A stretch of DNA of 64,000 bases from NCBI GenBank assembly GCA_023954475.1, contig JAMLHW010000002.1:1-64000 (forward strand), in the 5' to 3' direction. The translations under genes and the position numbers were made by a program. The notes beneath the pieces are model-generated. The model was given only the letters and a program-made list of their open reading frames with translations, was not told the DNA's origin and did no database searches. Shown here piece by piece: positions 54,584 to 63,360 of the stretch. This stretch comes from Anaerolineae bacterium. Its GTDB lineage: Bacteria > Chloroflexota > Anaerolineae > Promineifilales > Promineifilaceae. Each line of letters begins with the position of its first letter. Positions within the stretch are counted from its first letter, which is position 1.

Positions 54584-57469
54584 TCAATTACCTCTGTTTT
54601 CTGGAGCAGGTGGCTCTGCCAGCAGATCAACATCGACTGCCGGGCGTCCCAGTGTGTCAAGCATTAGCCCCACGCTGCCCAGCACAGACAATGCGATGGC
54701 GATTTCGTATAGGAAGCCGGAACTGAGCTTCACGCCAGTTGGTAACGGCAAAGAAAGCATTTCTCCGTAGTCAACCGGAGAAAGGAAGCTGCCGGTCATG
54801 ATTGTTGTAGCAGCACCGCTAACGATGGCAATTGAGATACCGATGGCGATGAGTATATTCGGCCGAAGCCACCATAGTCGTCGCCTGGTTTCCTGAAAAC
54901 CAAAGACGACATACTTGAAGCCGATAGCCAGTCCGATAATCACACCTGCGGTAAAACCGTCTCCGGGTTGATCATGACCATACAGCACATGGATGCTGCC
55001 AATGACCAGTGCGACCGGCAGCAGGATGTCGCCCATAGCCCGAATATAGGGCGATACGCGGAACCCACCTATGCCGAGCGTCTGCAGCGGATGTGGAGCC
55101 AATGGTGTTTGGGCGTCGATGGCCTGTCCATGATCGGCATGTTTGATGGCAGCAAAGCGCAACAGTGTGTAAACGCCCAACCCAGCCAGACTGAATACGC
55201 CAATCTCGACCAATGTATCGAGTGCCCGAAAGTCGACGATAATTGCGCCTACAATGTCGCTGGCGCCGGTCAGGATTTTGGCGTTAGCGCGATAAAAGGG
55301 TGTGACGAGGCTGGGGCGGGGGCGTGAAGCCAGGGCGCTATAGCTGATCCATGTAACGAGAAAGCCACCAGTAACGGCTATCAGCAGTGTGGGCCATTGG
55401 ATGCCTGTTCGCAGTTTTTGGGCAGTTTCACGAAGACGGAGCGGTAATCGGCCGATAGCCAACACCAAAATCACCGTCGCCAAAATATCGACAACAATTT
55501 GCACCAACGCCACATCAGGTGCAGGCTCAACAATCATGTACACGGCTACGCCTAATCCCGTGGCACTGAGCGCCAGCACGGCAAAAAAGTCGCGTTTAAT
55601 GACGACAGTGGCCACTGCGCCGCCGACAATTGCCACCAAAGCCAGCAACCGGATAATGTCAAATTGCATGTGCAGACCCGATGTACCACCCTGACCGGTT
55701 GGTAACGTCCAGGCTGAACCGCTTGTCAGCGCAACCAGGCCCAGCATCGCCAACAGGAACGTGGCGAGATAGAAACGCAGTTTGCCCGTTTGTATGCGTG
55801 TTGCTGCCCGCGCTCCTTTGTCGATTGTCGCCAGCACAGCGGCGTACAGTTGGTTGAAAGACCAGCCGTCCAGTTGACGCTGCCATGTGATCAGACGCTG
55901 CCGTTGCCAGAACAACAGCATGCCACTCGCAATCGCAACGGCCGATAGCGCCACTGGAATGGACAAGCCTGTCCACAGCGCAAATGACACTTTCACCGGT
56001 GCACCATAACTAGCCGCCGCCGCTTCGCCAAAAAACTCAGCCAGTTGTTTTGGCTCAGGTAAAATGCCGAGAGCGAGTGACAGCAAGGCAGGTACGGCAG
56101 GTGCAAACAACATCCCTTTGGGTGCTTCGTGTGCATGAATGGCAGGATCACGCGGCTTGCCCGTGAACACATCAATGGTCAACAATCCCGCTTGCACCAA
56201 TTTGAACGCCGCTGCTATGACGATGGCAACGGCAAACAGCCATGTCATCAGAAGAGGCAGGGAAGGGTGTACCGCAGTAGCCAGTAGTGTTTCCTTGGCG
56301 AGAAAACCGAACAGGGGTGGTAAGCCACCCAGTGACAGCGCGGCAATGACGACGATGACAAATGTGATCGGCATCGCTCGGCGCAAGCCACCAAGACGCG
56401 ACAACAAACGCGTGCCGGTTTCGTGGTCGATGATGCCCACACTCATAAACAGCGACGATTTGTAAAGCGCATGGGCTACGATGCCGATGATCAATGCTTT
56501 GAAGGCGATCTCCGTATCCTGACCGATCAGCATCATCAAAATGCCGAGTTGGGAAATAGTTGAGTAGGCCAACAAGGCTTTCAGATCGTTTTGTTTTGTG
56601 CCGAGATACGCACCGACAACCATCGTCGTTAAACCGGCGATACTGAGCAGCCAGAACCACGCTTCTGTCTCGCCGAGTGCGGGGTTGAGACGGGCCATCA
56701 TATAGATGCCGGCTTTGACCATGGTGGCGCTGTGGAGGAAAGCGCTTGCCGGTGTCGGCGCACTCATGGCATCCGGTAACCAGATGTGGGCGGGGAATTG
56801 TGCTGATTTCGTGAATGCACCAAAGGCGACGAGGCTGAGTACGACTAGGTAGATTTCGCTGTTACGCAGCAGATCACCGCTATTCAGGATGGTTGCATAT
56901 TCTGTGCTGCCGACGATGTTGCTGACAAACAGCAGTCCGGCCAGCAAGGCAATGCCACCGCCGCCGGTAATAAACAATGCCTTAAATGCCCCGCGTCGGG
57001 CGGCCTCATCTTTGTATTTGTAGGCGACGAGTAGAAAGCTGGTAATGCTCGTTGCTTCCCAAAATATGAAGAGTGTGATTACGTCTCCGGCGAGGACGAG
57101 ACCGAGCATCGACCCCATAAAGAGGAACAGATAGCTGAGAAAACGCCAGGCGCTTTTGTCATTGGCGAAGTAATAACCGGTATAAATGATGATCAGTGTA
57201 CCGATGCCGGTAATGAGCATGCCAAACAGGGCCGCAAGTGGATCGAAGTAGAGTGAAAGACTGAGGTCGAGTGTGGGAATCCAGGGAATAGATAGGGTTT
57301 CGGCCGAATCTCCCAGTTCAAGCGTTTGCCACAGCAACAATCCAAAGCTACCTGCAGGAAAAAGCGCCAGCATCCAGCCCCGCAACGGTGTGGCTGTCAG
57401 ATAATGACGCAATGCCCACACGAAGAAGGCAGCAACAAACAGGAGAAGAATCGTACTCAGTAAGATCAT
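54584..57469 (-). CDS. mrpA: Mrp-type Na+/H+ antiporter subunits A and B fused
   Basis: Of 961 aa. NuoL-like MrpA part (about 1-590; FWEATSITSFLLVAYKY, KSAQFPAHIWLPDAMSAPTPASAFLHSATMV, HALYKSSLFM), then the MbhD/DUF4040 segment (about 610-690, VKRDFFAVLALSATGLGVAVY-type), then an MrpB domain (about 790-940; LYGHDQPGDGFTAGVIIGLA). In many bacteria mrpB is a separate gene; here A and B are one polypeptide. First gene of the operon A/B-C-D-E-F-G, so all seven subunits are present. The complex exchanges cytosolic Na+ for H+. Confidence 0.93.
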   Translation of the reverse strand: MILLSTILLLFVAAFFVWALRHYLTATPLRGWMLALFPAGSFGLLLWQTLELGDSAETLSIPWIPTLDLSLSLYFDPLAALFGMLITGIGTLIIIYTGYYFANDKSAWRFLSYLFLFMGSMLGLVLAGDVITLFIFWEATSITSFLLVAYKYKDEAARRGAFKALFITGGGGIALLAGLLFVSNIVGSTEYATILNSGDLLRNSEIYLVVLSLVAFGAFTKSAQFPAHIWLPDAMSAPTPASAFLHSATMVKAGIYMMARLNPALGETEAWFWLLSIAGLTTMVVGAYLGTKQNDLKALLAYSTISQLGILMMLIGQDTEIAFKALIIGIVAHALYKSSLFMSVGIIDHETGTRLLSRLGGLRRAMPITFVIVVIAALSLGGLPPLFGFLAKETLLATAVHPSLPLLMTWLFAVAIVIAAAFKLVQAGLLTIDVFTGKPRDPAIHAHEAPKGMLFAPAVPALLSLALGILPEPKQLAEFFGEAAAASYGAPVKVSFALWTGLSIPVALSAVAIASGMLLFWQRQRLITWQRQLDGWSFNQLYAAVLATIDKGARAATRIQTGKLRFYLATFLLAMLGLVALTSGSAWTLPTGQGGTSGLHMQFDIIRLLALVAIVGGAVATVVIKRDFFAVLALSATGLGVAVYMIVEPAPDVALVQIVVDILATVILVLAIGRLPLRLRETAQKLRTGIQWPTLLIAVTGGFLVTWISYSALASRPRPSLVTPFYRANAKILTGASDIVGAIIVDFRALDTLVEIGVFSLAGLGVYTLLRFAAIKHADHGQAIDAQTPLAPHPLQTLGIGGFRVSPYIRAMGDILLPVALVIGSIHVLYGHDQPGDGFTAGVIIGLAIGFKYVVFGFQETRRRLWWLRPNILIAIGISIAIVSGAATTIMTGSFLSPVDYGEMLSLPLPTGVKLSSGFLYEIAIALSVLGSVGLMLDTLGRPAVDVDLLAEPPAPENRGN

Positions 57470-57536
57470 CCGAATCCAGCGAGCGTTTACATCCTAAAGA
57501 TTTAAGATTGTACCATGCTTATCATGCGGATTTGTG

Positions 57537-58457
57537 CTAAATAAAATCCGCGATCCATCGTATCGCATTGACGCCAACCAGCAAACCGCCTTCGAGGCGA
57601 GTCAGTCGCCAGCCCGTGCGCATCAGGATAACGACTACAATGACTAATCCACAAAGTACGATAAGACTGCCATAAGCAGCTTCGCCGACGGTCAACGACG
57701 ATATCATCGCAGCCAGTCCCAATACGCCAAGCAAATTGAACAAATCGGAACCAATTAAATTGCCGACTGAGATGGCATGTCTGCCCCGCAGAACGCCAAC
57801 GAGCGAGGTTGCCAGTTCCGGTGCCGATGTCCCTGCTGCAACGATGGTGACTCCAATAACCCATTCGCTCACGCCAAAGAAACGGGCAATGACGATTGCC
57901 GATTCAACCAGATAGTGGCCGCTGACGATGATGAGTGCGATGCCTCCAATTAGTAATGGAATGTCGCGAAAGCTAAAGTGACCGGCAGGAATCTCATCGG
58001 CCGAATCGCTTCTGTCACGTTTGATGATCAAATAGCTCAAATAGATGATCAACGTTGCCAGCATGATCGCGCCTTCCCACCACGCAAGACGTAAATCAAG
58101 CATGAAAACCAACAGCATCACGGTTGCACCGATCAGCATCATGCCGTCACGCCAGACAAGTTTACGCGTTGTCGGAATGCCGGCCACTAGCGCCACACCA
58201 CCGAGAATAAAGCCCAGGTTGAAGATATTTGAGCCGACCACATTGGCAACTGAAATATCCGACTGGCCGTTGAGGGCGGCCGCAATGGTGACTGCAAACT
58301 CGGGTGCCGATGTGCCGATAGCGACTATAGTCAGCCCAATAACAAGCTCTGACATACCAATTCTGCGTGCAATCCGTGCTGCTGAGTCGACGATCCATGA
58401 GCCACCAAGCCAGAGACCGATGACACACACGGTCAAGATCAAGAATTCAACCCACAT
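57537..58457 (-). CDS. CaCA-family Na+/Ca2+ (K+) exchanger, YrbG-like
   Basis: Of 306 aa, about ten membrane helices, internal duplication. Both alpha-repeats carry the ion-binding motif: GLTIVAIGTSAPEFAVTI (about 41-58) and GVTIVAAGTSAPELATSL (about 207-224), and the following GSNIFNLG / GSDLFNLLG. Exports Ca2+ against Na+ or H+. GGAG upstream of ATG. Lies between Mrp and CPA2 antiporter genes on the same strand. Confidence 0.92.
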   Translation of the reverse strand: MWVEFLILTVCVIGLWLGGSWIVDSAARIARRIGMSELVIGLTIVAIGTSAPEFAVTIAAALNGQSDISVANVVGSNIFNLGFILGGVALVAGIPTTRKLVWRDGMMLIGATVMLLVFMLDLRLAWWEGAIMLATLIIYLSYLIIKRDRSDSADEIPAGHFSFRDIPLLIGGIALIIVSGHYLVESAIVIARFFGVSEWVIGVTIVAAGTSAPELATSLVGVLRGRHAISVGNLIGSDLFNLLGVLGLAAMISSLTVGEAAYGSLIVLCGLVIVVVILMRTGWRLTRLEGGLLVGVNAIRWIADFI

Positions 58458-58518
58458 TGTATTATCTCCAGATGACTTTCAGTTTGAAACGGTTCTGTGG
58501 CAAGTTACAGAAGCGAAG

Positions 58519-60432
58519 TCAATAGCCCAACTTGAGCATCGCATTGTTGAGGTCGGGCGCTCGGCCGATCAGCGTTACTTCATCGCCCTGTTTGAGGCGC
58601 GTATACCCGTTGGGCAGGATGACGTTGCCGTCGCGTGTGACATCGAGAAAAAGTACGTCTCCCGGTAGACGCAAGTCGCGAACCAGTTGCCCATCGACAT
58701 CGGGATTGTCAATGGTTATTTGTACCATTTCCCGGTCAGAATCTTGGTGCAGCAGTATGGCGGCTGTCTGTGGCGCACGCACGGTTTGTTCGAGCAGGTT
58801 GACCATGGCTGATGTCGGATCGACGATCAGCGCCCCGAACTCACCGAGTTCTGCGCTGTTACCGAGGTCATTCGGCCGAACGACCTGGCGCGTCACGCCT
58901 CTTTTGTAAGCGATCTCCAATGCATTGTAATTGGCATCATCATTTGCCAGCATCGTTACGATTGCGTCTGTGCGCGTCGTGATCAGCCCGCTCATCGATG
59001 CTTCATCAATGGCCGGGATGTAGTGAACTGCCAGTGAGCTGCCGTGATATCCGGCCACATGATCGCGATCGGTATCGGCCAGCATCACCTGCCAGCCGTT
59101 GCGCTGCAATGTCCGAGCCAGTTCCAGCGATTGGTCTTCAATGCCCAGAATGAGGACATCGCGTACAGCATCGGCCGAATGTGCTTCCGGCAGATTGGCT
59201 TCACCGACACGTTTCAGCGCCGACTTCAGGAACATAGGACCAAAGATCTCATTCAATACGACGACTGAGATCACCATCGTCGCAAATGCATCCCCTAGTA
59301 CCGGGAATTCCACAGCCACTTCGCGCGCCAAACCCAGCGCAATACCTGCCTGCGTGATCAATGCGAGTCCGGCGTAGAGGGCAAATTTAGGTGACTCGCC
59401 CGCCAGTTTACTGCCCAGAAACGCACCGGCACCGATATTCACAAAGCGCACTGCAAACAAGATCAGGGCAATCGGCAAAATTGCGATGAGGATGTCCAGC
59501 TTGAGACCGATGCCTGTTAATGTGAAAAAGACAAGATAAACAGGCGGACTGATCTTGTGCAGCATTTCTTCAAACGGACGCCGATACGAGGTGTAATTGG
59601 TGATATAAAAACCGGCGATCAGTGCGACAAGCAACGGTTCTGCATGCAGCTCGATCAGCGATCCCTTGGTCAATTCTGTCAGCAAATGTGATCCGGCAAA
59701 GATAGCATAGCCCAGTGCCAAAATAGCACCCATCTTGATCGTCGCGTGGAAAGGTGTTGCCAAAATGCCTTTAAGGAGTAAACCGGCAAGGATACCGGCA
59801 ACGATGGCTAACCCCAAATCTGCCAACAGCAGCAGGGCAAACGTGGCATTGAAGCCGACGCCGGTTAGCAACGCTGACGCAACGGCAACAGCCACAGCAA
59901 AGAGAACGACAATCATGACATCCATCGAAACGGTGACGCCGAGCATGGTGCGCGTGAAGCTCCCTTTGGCTTTGACTTCCTGAATCACAGCTATTGTCGA
60001 AGCAGGGGAGAGGGCCAACAGGATTGTGCCGCCTAACAGCGCCACAGCGATGCGACTGATCAAAGGCATGTCAGCCGTAAATGGGATGAAGGCAGTCAGG
60101 ATAAATAAACTGACTGCTCCCAACGGCAACGCAATGAGTATCACTAAACCCACAATCCAACTGATGCTGCGCACGCGTGGGCGAATCTCTTTCAGATACA
60201 GTTCGCTGCCGGCAACAAAAGCGATGATGCCCAGCGAGATTTCATCGATGAAGCGCAAATCAGTTGCGGCACTATCGGGAAAGAGCTTTAAGACAAAAGG
60301 TCCCGCGATCATGCCAGCCAGCAAATAGCCGGTTATGTACGGTAAACCGACAGCAGAAAACCATTGCCCGATTTTTTTGGCGGCAATGGCAATGAGAAAG
60401 AAGCTTGTGACAAGGATTAAAAACTGTGACAT
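58519..60432 (-). CDS. CPA2 monovalent cation/H+ antiporter with RCK (TrkA) domains
   Basis: Of 637 aa. N-terminal CPA2 transporter (about 1-395; PSTIAVIQEVKAKG in the functional core), an RCK-N/TrkA-N nucleotide domain (about 425-545; DVLILGIEDQSLELARTL, MLADTDRDHV) and RCK-C (about 560-637). Architecture of KefB/KefC/YbaL-like K+ or Na+ efflux systems. GGAA ribosome site. Three TCGGCCGA copies all in the C-terminal half. Confidence 0.92.
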   Translation of the reverse strand: MSQFLILVTSFFLIAIAAKKIGQWFSAVGLPYITGYLLAGMIAGPFVLKLFPDSAATDLRFIDEISLGIIAFVAGSELYLKEIRPRVRSISWIVGLVILIALPLGAVSLFILTAFIPFTADMPLISRIAVALLGGTILLALSPASTIAVIQEVKAKGSFTRTMLGVTVSMDVMIVVLFAVAVAVASALLTGVGFNATFALLLLADLGLAIVAGILAGLLLKGILATPFHATIKMGAILALGYAIFAGSHLLTELTKGSLIELHAEPLLVALIAGFYITNYTSYRRPFEEMLHKISPPVYLVFFTLTGIGLKLDILIAILPIALILFAVRFVNIGAGAFLGSKLAGESPKFALYAGLALITQAGIALGLAREVAVEFPVLGDAFATMVISVVVLNEIFGPMFLKSALKRVGEANLPEAHSADAVRDVLILGIEDQSLELARTLQRNGWQVMLADTDRDHVAGYHGSSLAVHYIPAIDEASMSGLITTRTDAIVTMLANDDANYNALEIAYKRGVTRQVVRPNDLGNSAELGEFGALIVDPTSAMVNLLEQTVRAPQTAAILLHQDSDREMVQITIDNPDVDGQLVRDLRLPGDVLFLDVTRDGNVILPNGYTRLKQGDEVTLIGRAPDLNNAMLKLGY

Positions 60433-60563
60433 AAAATTCCTTTTTTTGCGTTGCTATAAACCTTCATGAATAGTAATAGATGTGGCAATTCAGCAAAAGC
60501 GTCATGCTGCTGTTGCTACGCCCGTATTCTGCACATGCCAAGCGAGAAGATGGCGTGTTGAAA

Positions 60564-60583
60564 AATGCGCCATATGGCGCATT
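60564..60583. promoter_or_regulatory. Perfect 20-bp palindrome in divergent intergenic region
   Basis: AATGCGCCAT followed by its exact complement ATGGCGCATT, with no spacer. It lies between the CPA2 antiporter (minus, start 60432) and the response regulator (plus, start 60707), 131 and 124 bp from the starts. Good candidate operator. A second palindrome CGAACGTTCG lies at 60670-60679, closer to the regulator start. Confidence 0.6.
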
Positions 60584-60706
60584 GAATCGACGCGTTTCGA
60601 GCGTAGACAAGGGGTGTGAACTGAGTTATCTTTAAGATAGTGTTTGCAAGTCAATCTTCTGTAGTGGGTCGAACGTTCGGCAAATGTCGAAAAAGTGAAG
60701 TGCGGT

Positions 60707-61369
60707 ATGACGGAAAAAATAACAGTTGTTCTCGTAGATGATCATGATTTGGTGCGCGCCGGTACGCGTCAATATCTGGAACGTGCTGATAGCATCGCTG
60801 TAGTTGGTGAGGCTGCCGATGGCTTCGCTGCACAACGCGTGATCGATGATTTGAGGCCTTGTGTGGTTCTGGTCGATATCAAAATGCCTAATCAAGGCGG
60901 TATTGATCTGACGCGTTGGGTGCGTCGTACGCTGCCGCAAACAAAAGTGATCGTCTTGTCAGCCTACGATGATGATCCTTATATCATGGCGGCTCTGGAA
61001 GCGGGTGCAAATGGTTATGTTCTTAAAAATACATCACCAGCAGCGTTGATTCAGGCTGTCGAAACTGTCATCAAGGGTGGATCGGCGCTCGATCCTGCGA
61101 TTACGACGAAGGTGTTGGGCTTGTTGACGAGCAGCCGGCAAGGTGATGAGTTTTCGGCCGAATTGTCTGACCGTGAACTGGAAGTACTGCAACTTACCGC
61201 CCGTGGCTTGACAAACAAAGAGATTGGCAACATGTTACATATTAGTAATCGCACCGTGCAGGGTCATCTGCGGAAGATTTTCACCAAACTCGATGTCAAC
61301 AGCCGGACAGAAGCGGTGACAAAAGCGATGGCTCTGGGCATATTGGATGTAGAGTATGACCAACAATAA
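60707..61369 (+). CDS. NarL/FixJ-family response regulator
   Basis: Of 220 aa from ATG 60707. Receiver with DDHD acidic pocket, phospho-acceptor in VVLVDIKMPNQGG and Lys in GYVLKNTSP, then a LuxR-type HTH: LSDRELEVLQLTARGLTNKEIGNML and VQGHLRKIFTKLDV. Overlaps the kinase gene by 14 bp. No strong ribosome site. One TCGGCCGA in the inter-domain linker. Confidence 0.93.
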   Translation: MTEKITVVLVDDHDLVRAGTRQYLERADSIAVVGEAADGFAAQRVIDDLRPCVVLVDIKMPNQGGIDLTRWVRRTLPQTKVIVLSAYDDDPYIMAALEAGANGYVLKNTSPAALIQAVETVIKGGSALDPAITTKVLGLLTSSRQGDEFSAELSDRELEVLQLTARGLTNKEIGNMLHISNRTVQGHLRKIFTKLDVNSRTEAVTKAMALGILDVEYDQQ

Positions 61370-62297
61370 GCGTCAAGCACGATTTGAACTGGTTTTGTTG
61401 GGTATCATCGCACTTGTCATTGTCATCTTGGAATTGTATGTCGATGTATTTGAGCGACTGGTCACCTGGGCGGCAATGAATGAATCGTTACTGATAACCG
61501 AGATAGTGACACTCGCGATTGTCTTATCGATCGGCTTATCGATATATGCGTGGCGACGCTGGCGCGAAGCCGTTTCTTTGGAGATAGACAAAGCCCAGTT
61601 ACAACAAACCGTTACCGACGAACAGGATGCCAATCGCTTGATGCGCTCGTATGCTGATGCCGTGACTCGTGGGCAGGAAGCGGAACGTCATCGGTTAGCG
61701 CGTGAATTGCACGACGACACGATTCAACGGCTGATTGTCATCAACCAAACAGCGGCATTGGCCGCATTTGATCACGCCGATTCTCCGGCTGCGTCTGATT
61801 TGCAGGAAATCCAGTTGTTGCTAGACGAGACGATTGACCACGTGCGTCACTTTATCACAGAATTGCGCCCGACTTATCTGGATGAGTTGGGCCTCGTGAC
61901 TGCGTTGCGCACATTGATTAAAGAGACACGTGATCGTACAGAGTTGTTGATCGAGTTTGAGGCAAAAGGGGAATCGTGCCGCTTGCGCGAGTCGATTGAG
62001 TTGGCGCTTTATCGTATTGTTCAGTCGGCGTTGAGCAATGTCGTTTCCCATGCGGAAGCATCGACAGCCGAGGTGGTGCTGGATTTTCGGCCGAATGCAG
62101 TCTACCTCGATATCACCGACGATGGCAACGGCTTTTTGCCGGTCGATGAAACTGCGCTTGTGGCAAGCGGTCATTTCGGATTGATTGGGATGCGTGAGCG
62201 TGCAGAATTGATCGGTGCGACCTATCAGATTGACGCGCAGCCTGGCCGAGGTACGAAGATCGCCGTGTGTGTGCCGCTCGATTCAACCTCCGGCTAG
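61356..62297 (+). CDS. NarX-type sensor histidine kinase (HisKA_3)
   Basis: Of 313 aa. Two membrane helices (about 11-31 and 46-65) with a very short outer loop, coiled-coil linker, phospho-acceptor His in ARELHDDTIQRL, and HATPase with DDGNGF and GLIGMRERAELIG. Small sensor module suggests membrane-state or partner sensing. Translationally coupled to the regulator upstream. Confidence 0.92.
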   Translation: MTNNKRQARFELVLLGIIALVIVILELYVDVFERLVTWAAMNESLLITEIVTLAIVLSIGLSIYAWRRWREAVSLEIDKAQLQQTVTDEQDANRLMRSYADAVTRGQEAERHRLARELHDDTIQRLIVINQTAALAAFDHADSPAASDLQEIQLLLDETIDHVRHFITELRPTYLDELGLVTALRTLIKETRDRTELLIEFEAKGESCRLRESIELALYRIVQSALSNVVSHAEASTAEVVLDFRPNAVYLDITDDGNGFLPVDETALVASGHFGLIGMRERAELIGATYQIDAQPGRGTKIAVCVPLDSTSG

Positions 62298-62333
62298 ACC
62301 ATCAACCCTTACGAGCCGCAGCGCAAGCGATTT

Positions 62334-62921
62334 TTATGGCTGTAGCTTGAGTCCCCCATTGGCGACCAGTTTTTTATCATACCAGTCAATGACCAGATAA
62401 GCCGGCATACCGAATTGCTGGATGCGCAGCCAGAGTTCATGCGGCGTTATTCCTGCGAATGGTGCTGCAAACAGTGCCATCACAGTGCCATGAGTCACAA
62501 CAGCGACTCTGGATACTGATTGTTGACCGAGTAACCGCTCAACCCCGTCCGTAAAACGTCGTTGGGCTGTATCGGCCGATTCGGACCCCAAAACGACCTG
62601 GTCAGGATGCGCAAAAAAATCGGCGACAGCGGCATGGAACGCTTCGACTGAATCAAACCACGGCACACGGCTGCGTTCATGTTCATTGAATGCCGGGTTG
62701 GAACCGGAGATGGTCAGTCCCAACGCGCCTGCGAGCAACTCGCCCGTTCGTATTGCCTTGGGTTCGGTGCTGGTGACGATCACATTCGGCCGATAGGGTC
62801 GCAGCACATCAGCCAGTTGAATAGCGCGATTTTCGCCTTCGGCCGAAAGCTGCCAGTCGTGAGCCGGAACACCGGCAACAGGTTGGGAATTACTGTGTCG
62901 CACCAGGATTAGCGCATTCAC
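62334..62921 (-). CDS. Histidine-phosphatase (phosphoglycerate-mutase-like) family protein
   Basis: Of 195 aa. N-terminal VRHSNSQ places catalytic His at residue 9 with Arg8 (the usual RHG is RHS here); LSAEGENRAIQLADVL, VTSTEPKAIRTGEL and the second His in VVTHGTVMALF complete the family. Substrate unknown. ATGA overlap with crcB upstream. Three TCGGCCGA copies. Confidence 0.87.
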   Translation of the reverse strand: MNALILVRHSNSQPVAGVPAHDWQLSAEGENRAIQLADVLRPYRPNVIVTSTEPKAIRTGELLAGALGLTISGSNPAFNEHERSRVPWFDSVEAFHAAVADFFAHPDQVVLGSESADTAQRRFTDGVERLLGQQSVSRVAVVTHGTVMALFAAPFAGITPHELWLRIQQFGMPAYLVIDWYDKKLVANGGLKLQP

Positions 62922-63292
62922 GAAAAGAGACGGGCTGTTTGAAACCCCAGCACCACCGCCACGATGCCCAATACAGAGCTAATGGCAATATTGACAGCAG
63001 CATGGGTATAATCACCGCGCTGGAGCAAGAGCATATTGTCGAGACTGTACGTCGAAAAGGTGGTAAATGCGCCGAGCAGACCGGTAAAGACAAACGGACT
63101 CAGCGCCGCCGGCACAATACCATGATCGACCAGAAACCACATGAAGCCGATGACAAAGGAACCGACAATATTGACTATGAGTGTGCGATAGGGGAACTGA
63201 ATGGGGATGATGTGTGGCGGAATGTTGAAAATTGCATGGCGCAACAATGCACCACACATGCCACCGGCTGCAACTGCAATGATTTTCCACAT
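62918..63292 (-). CDS. crcB: Fluoride ion channel CrcB/Fluc
   Basis: Of 124 aa, four membrane helices, the standard dual-topology Fluc size. GGMCGALLRH, the pore Asn in VNIVGSFVIGF, and GLLGAFTTFSTYS with the Phe-box/Na+ site are present. Only one crcB gene here, so homodimer expected. No ribosome site; TATAAT (complement at 63301-63306) lies eight bases before the ATG, so the message is probably leaderless and has no room for a fluoride riboswitch. Confidence 0.93.
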   Translation of the reverse strand: MWKIIAVAAGGMCGALLRHAIFNIPPHIIPIQFPYRTLIVNIVGSFVIGFMWFLVDHGIVPAALSPFVFTGLLGAFTTFSTYSLDNMLLLQRGDYTHAAVNIAISSVLGIVAVVLGFQTARLFS

Positions 63293-63300
63293 GGTGGTGG

Positions 63301-63306
63301 ATTATA
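63301..63306 (-). promoter_or_regulatory. Perfect -10 box for leaderless crcB
   Basis: TATAAT on the minus strand, eight bases from the crcB ATG; a weak TTGCTC lies 16 bp further upstream, inside the hairpin arm at 63339-63349. Confidence 0.55.
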
Positions 63307-63314
63307 CGGACTAA

Positions 63315-63349
63315 ACGGCAAGGAGCAATGACACGGTACTCCTTGCCGT
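63315..63349 (-). terminator. Hairpin behind the C39-TPR gene
   Basis: ACGGCAAGGAG at 63315-63325 pairs perfectly with 63339-63349 around a 13-nt loop, starting 11 bp past the stop of the minus-strand gene. Only TTTAG follows, so a weak intrinsic terminator. It overlaps the crcB promoter region. Confidence 0.5.
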
Positions 63350-63360
63350 CTGTTTCATGC

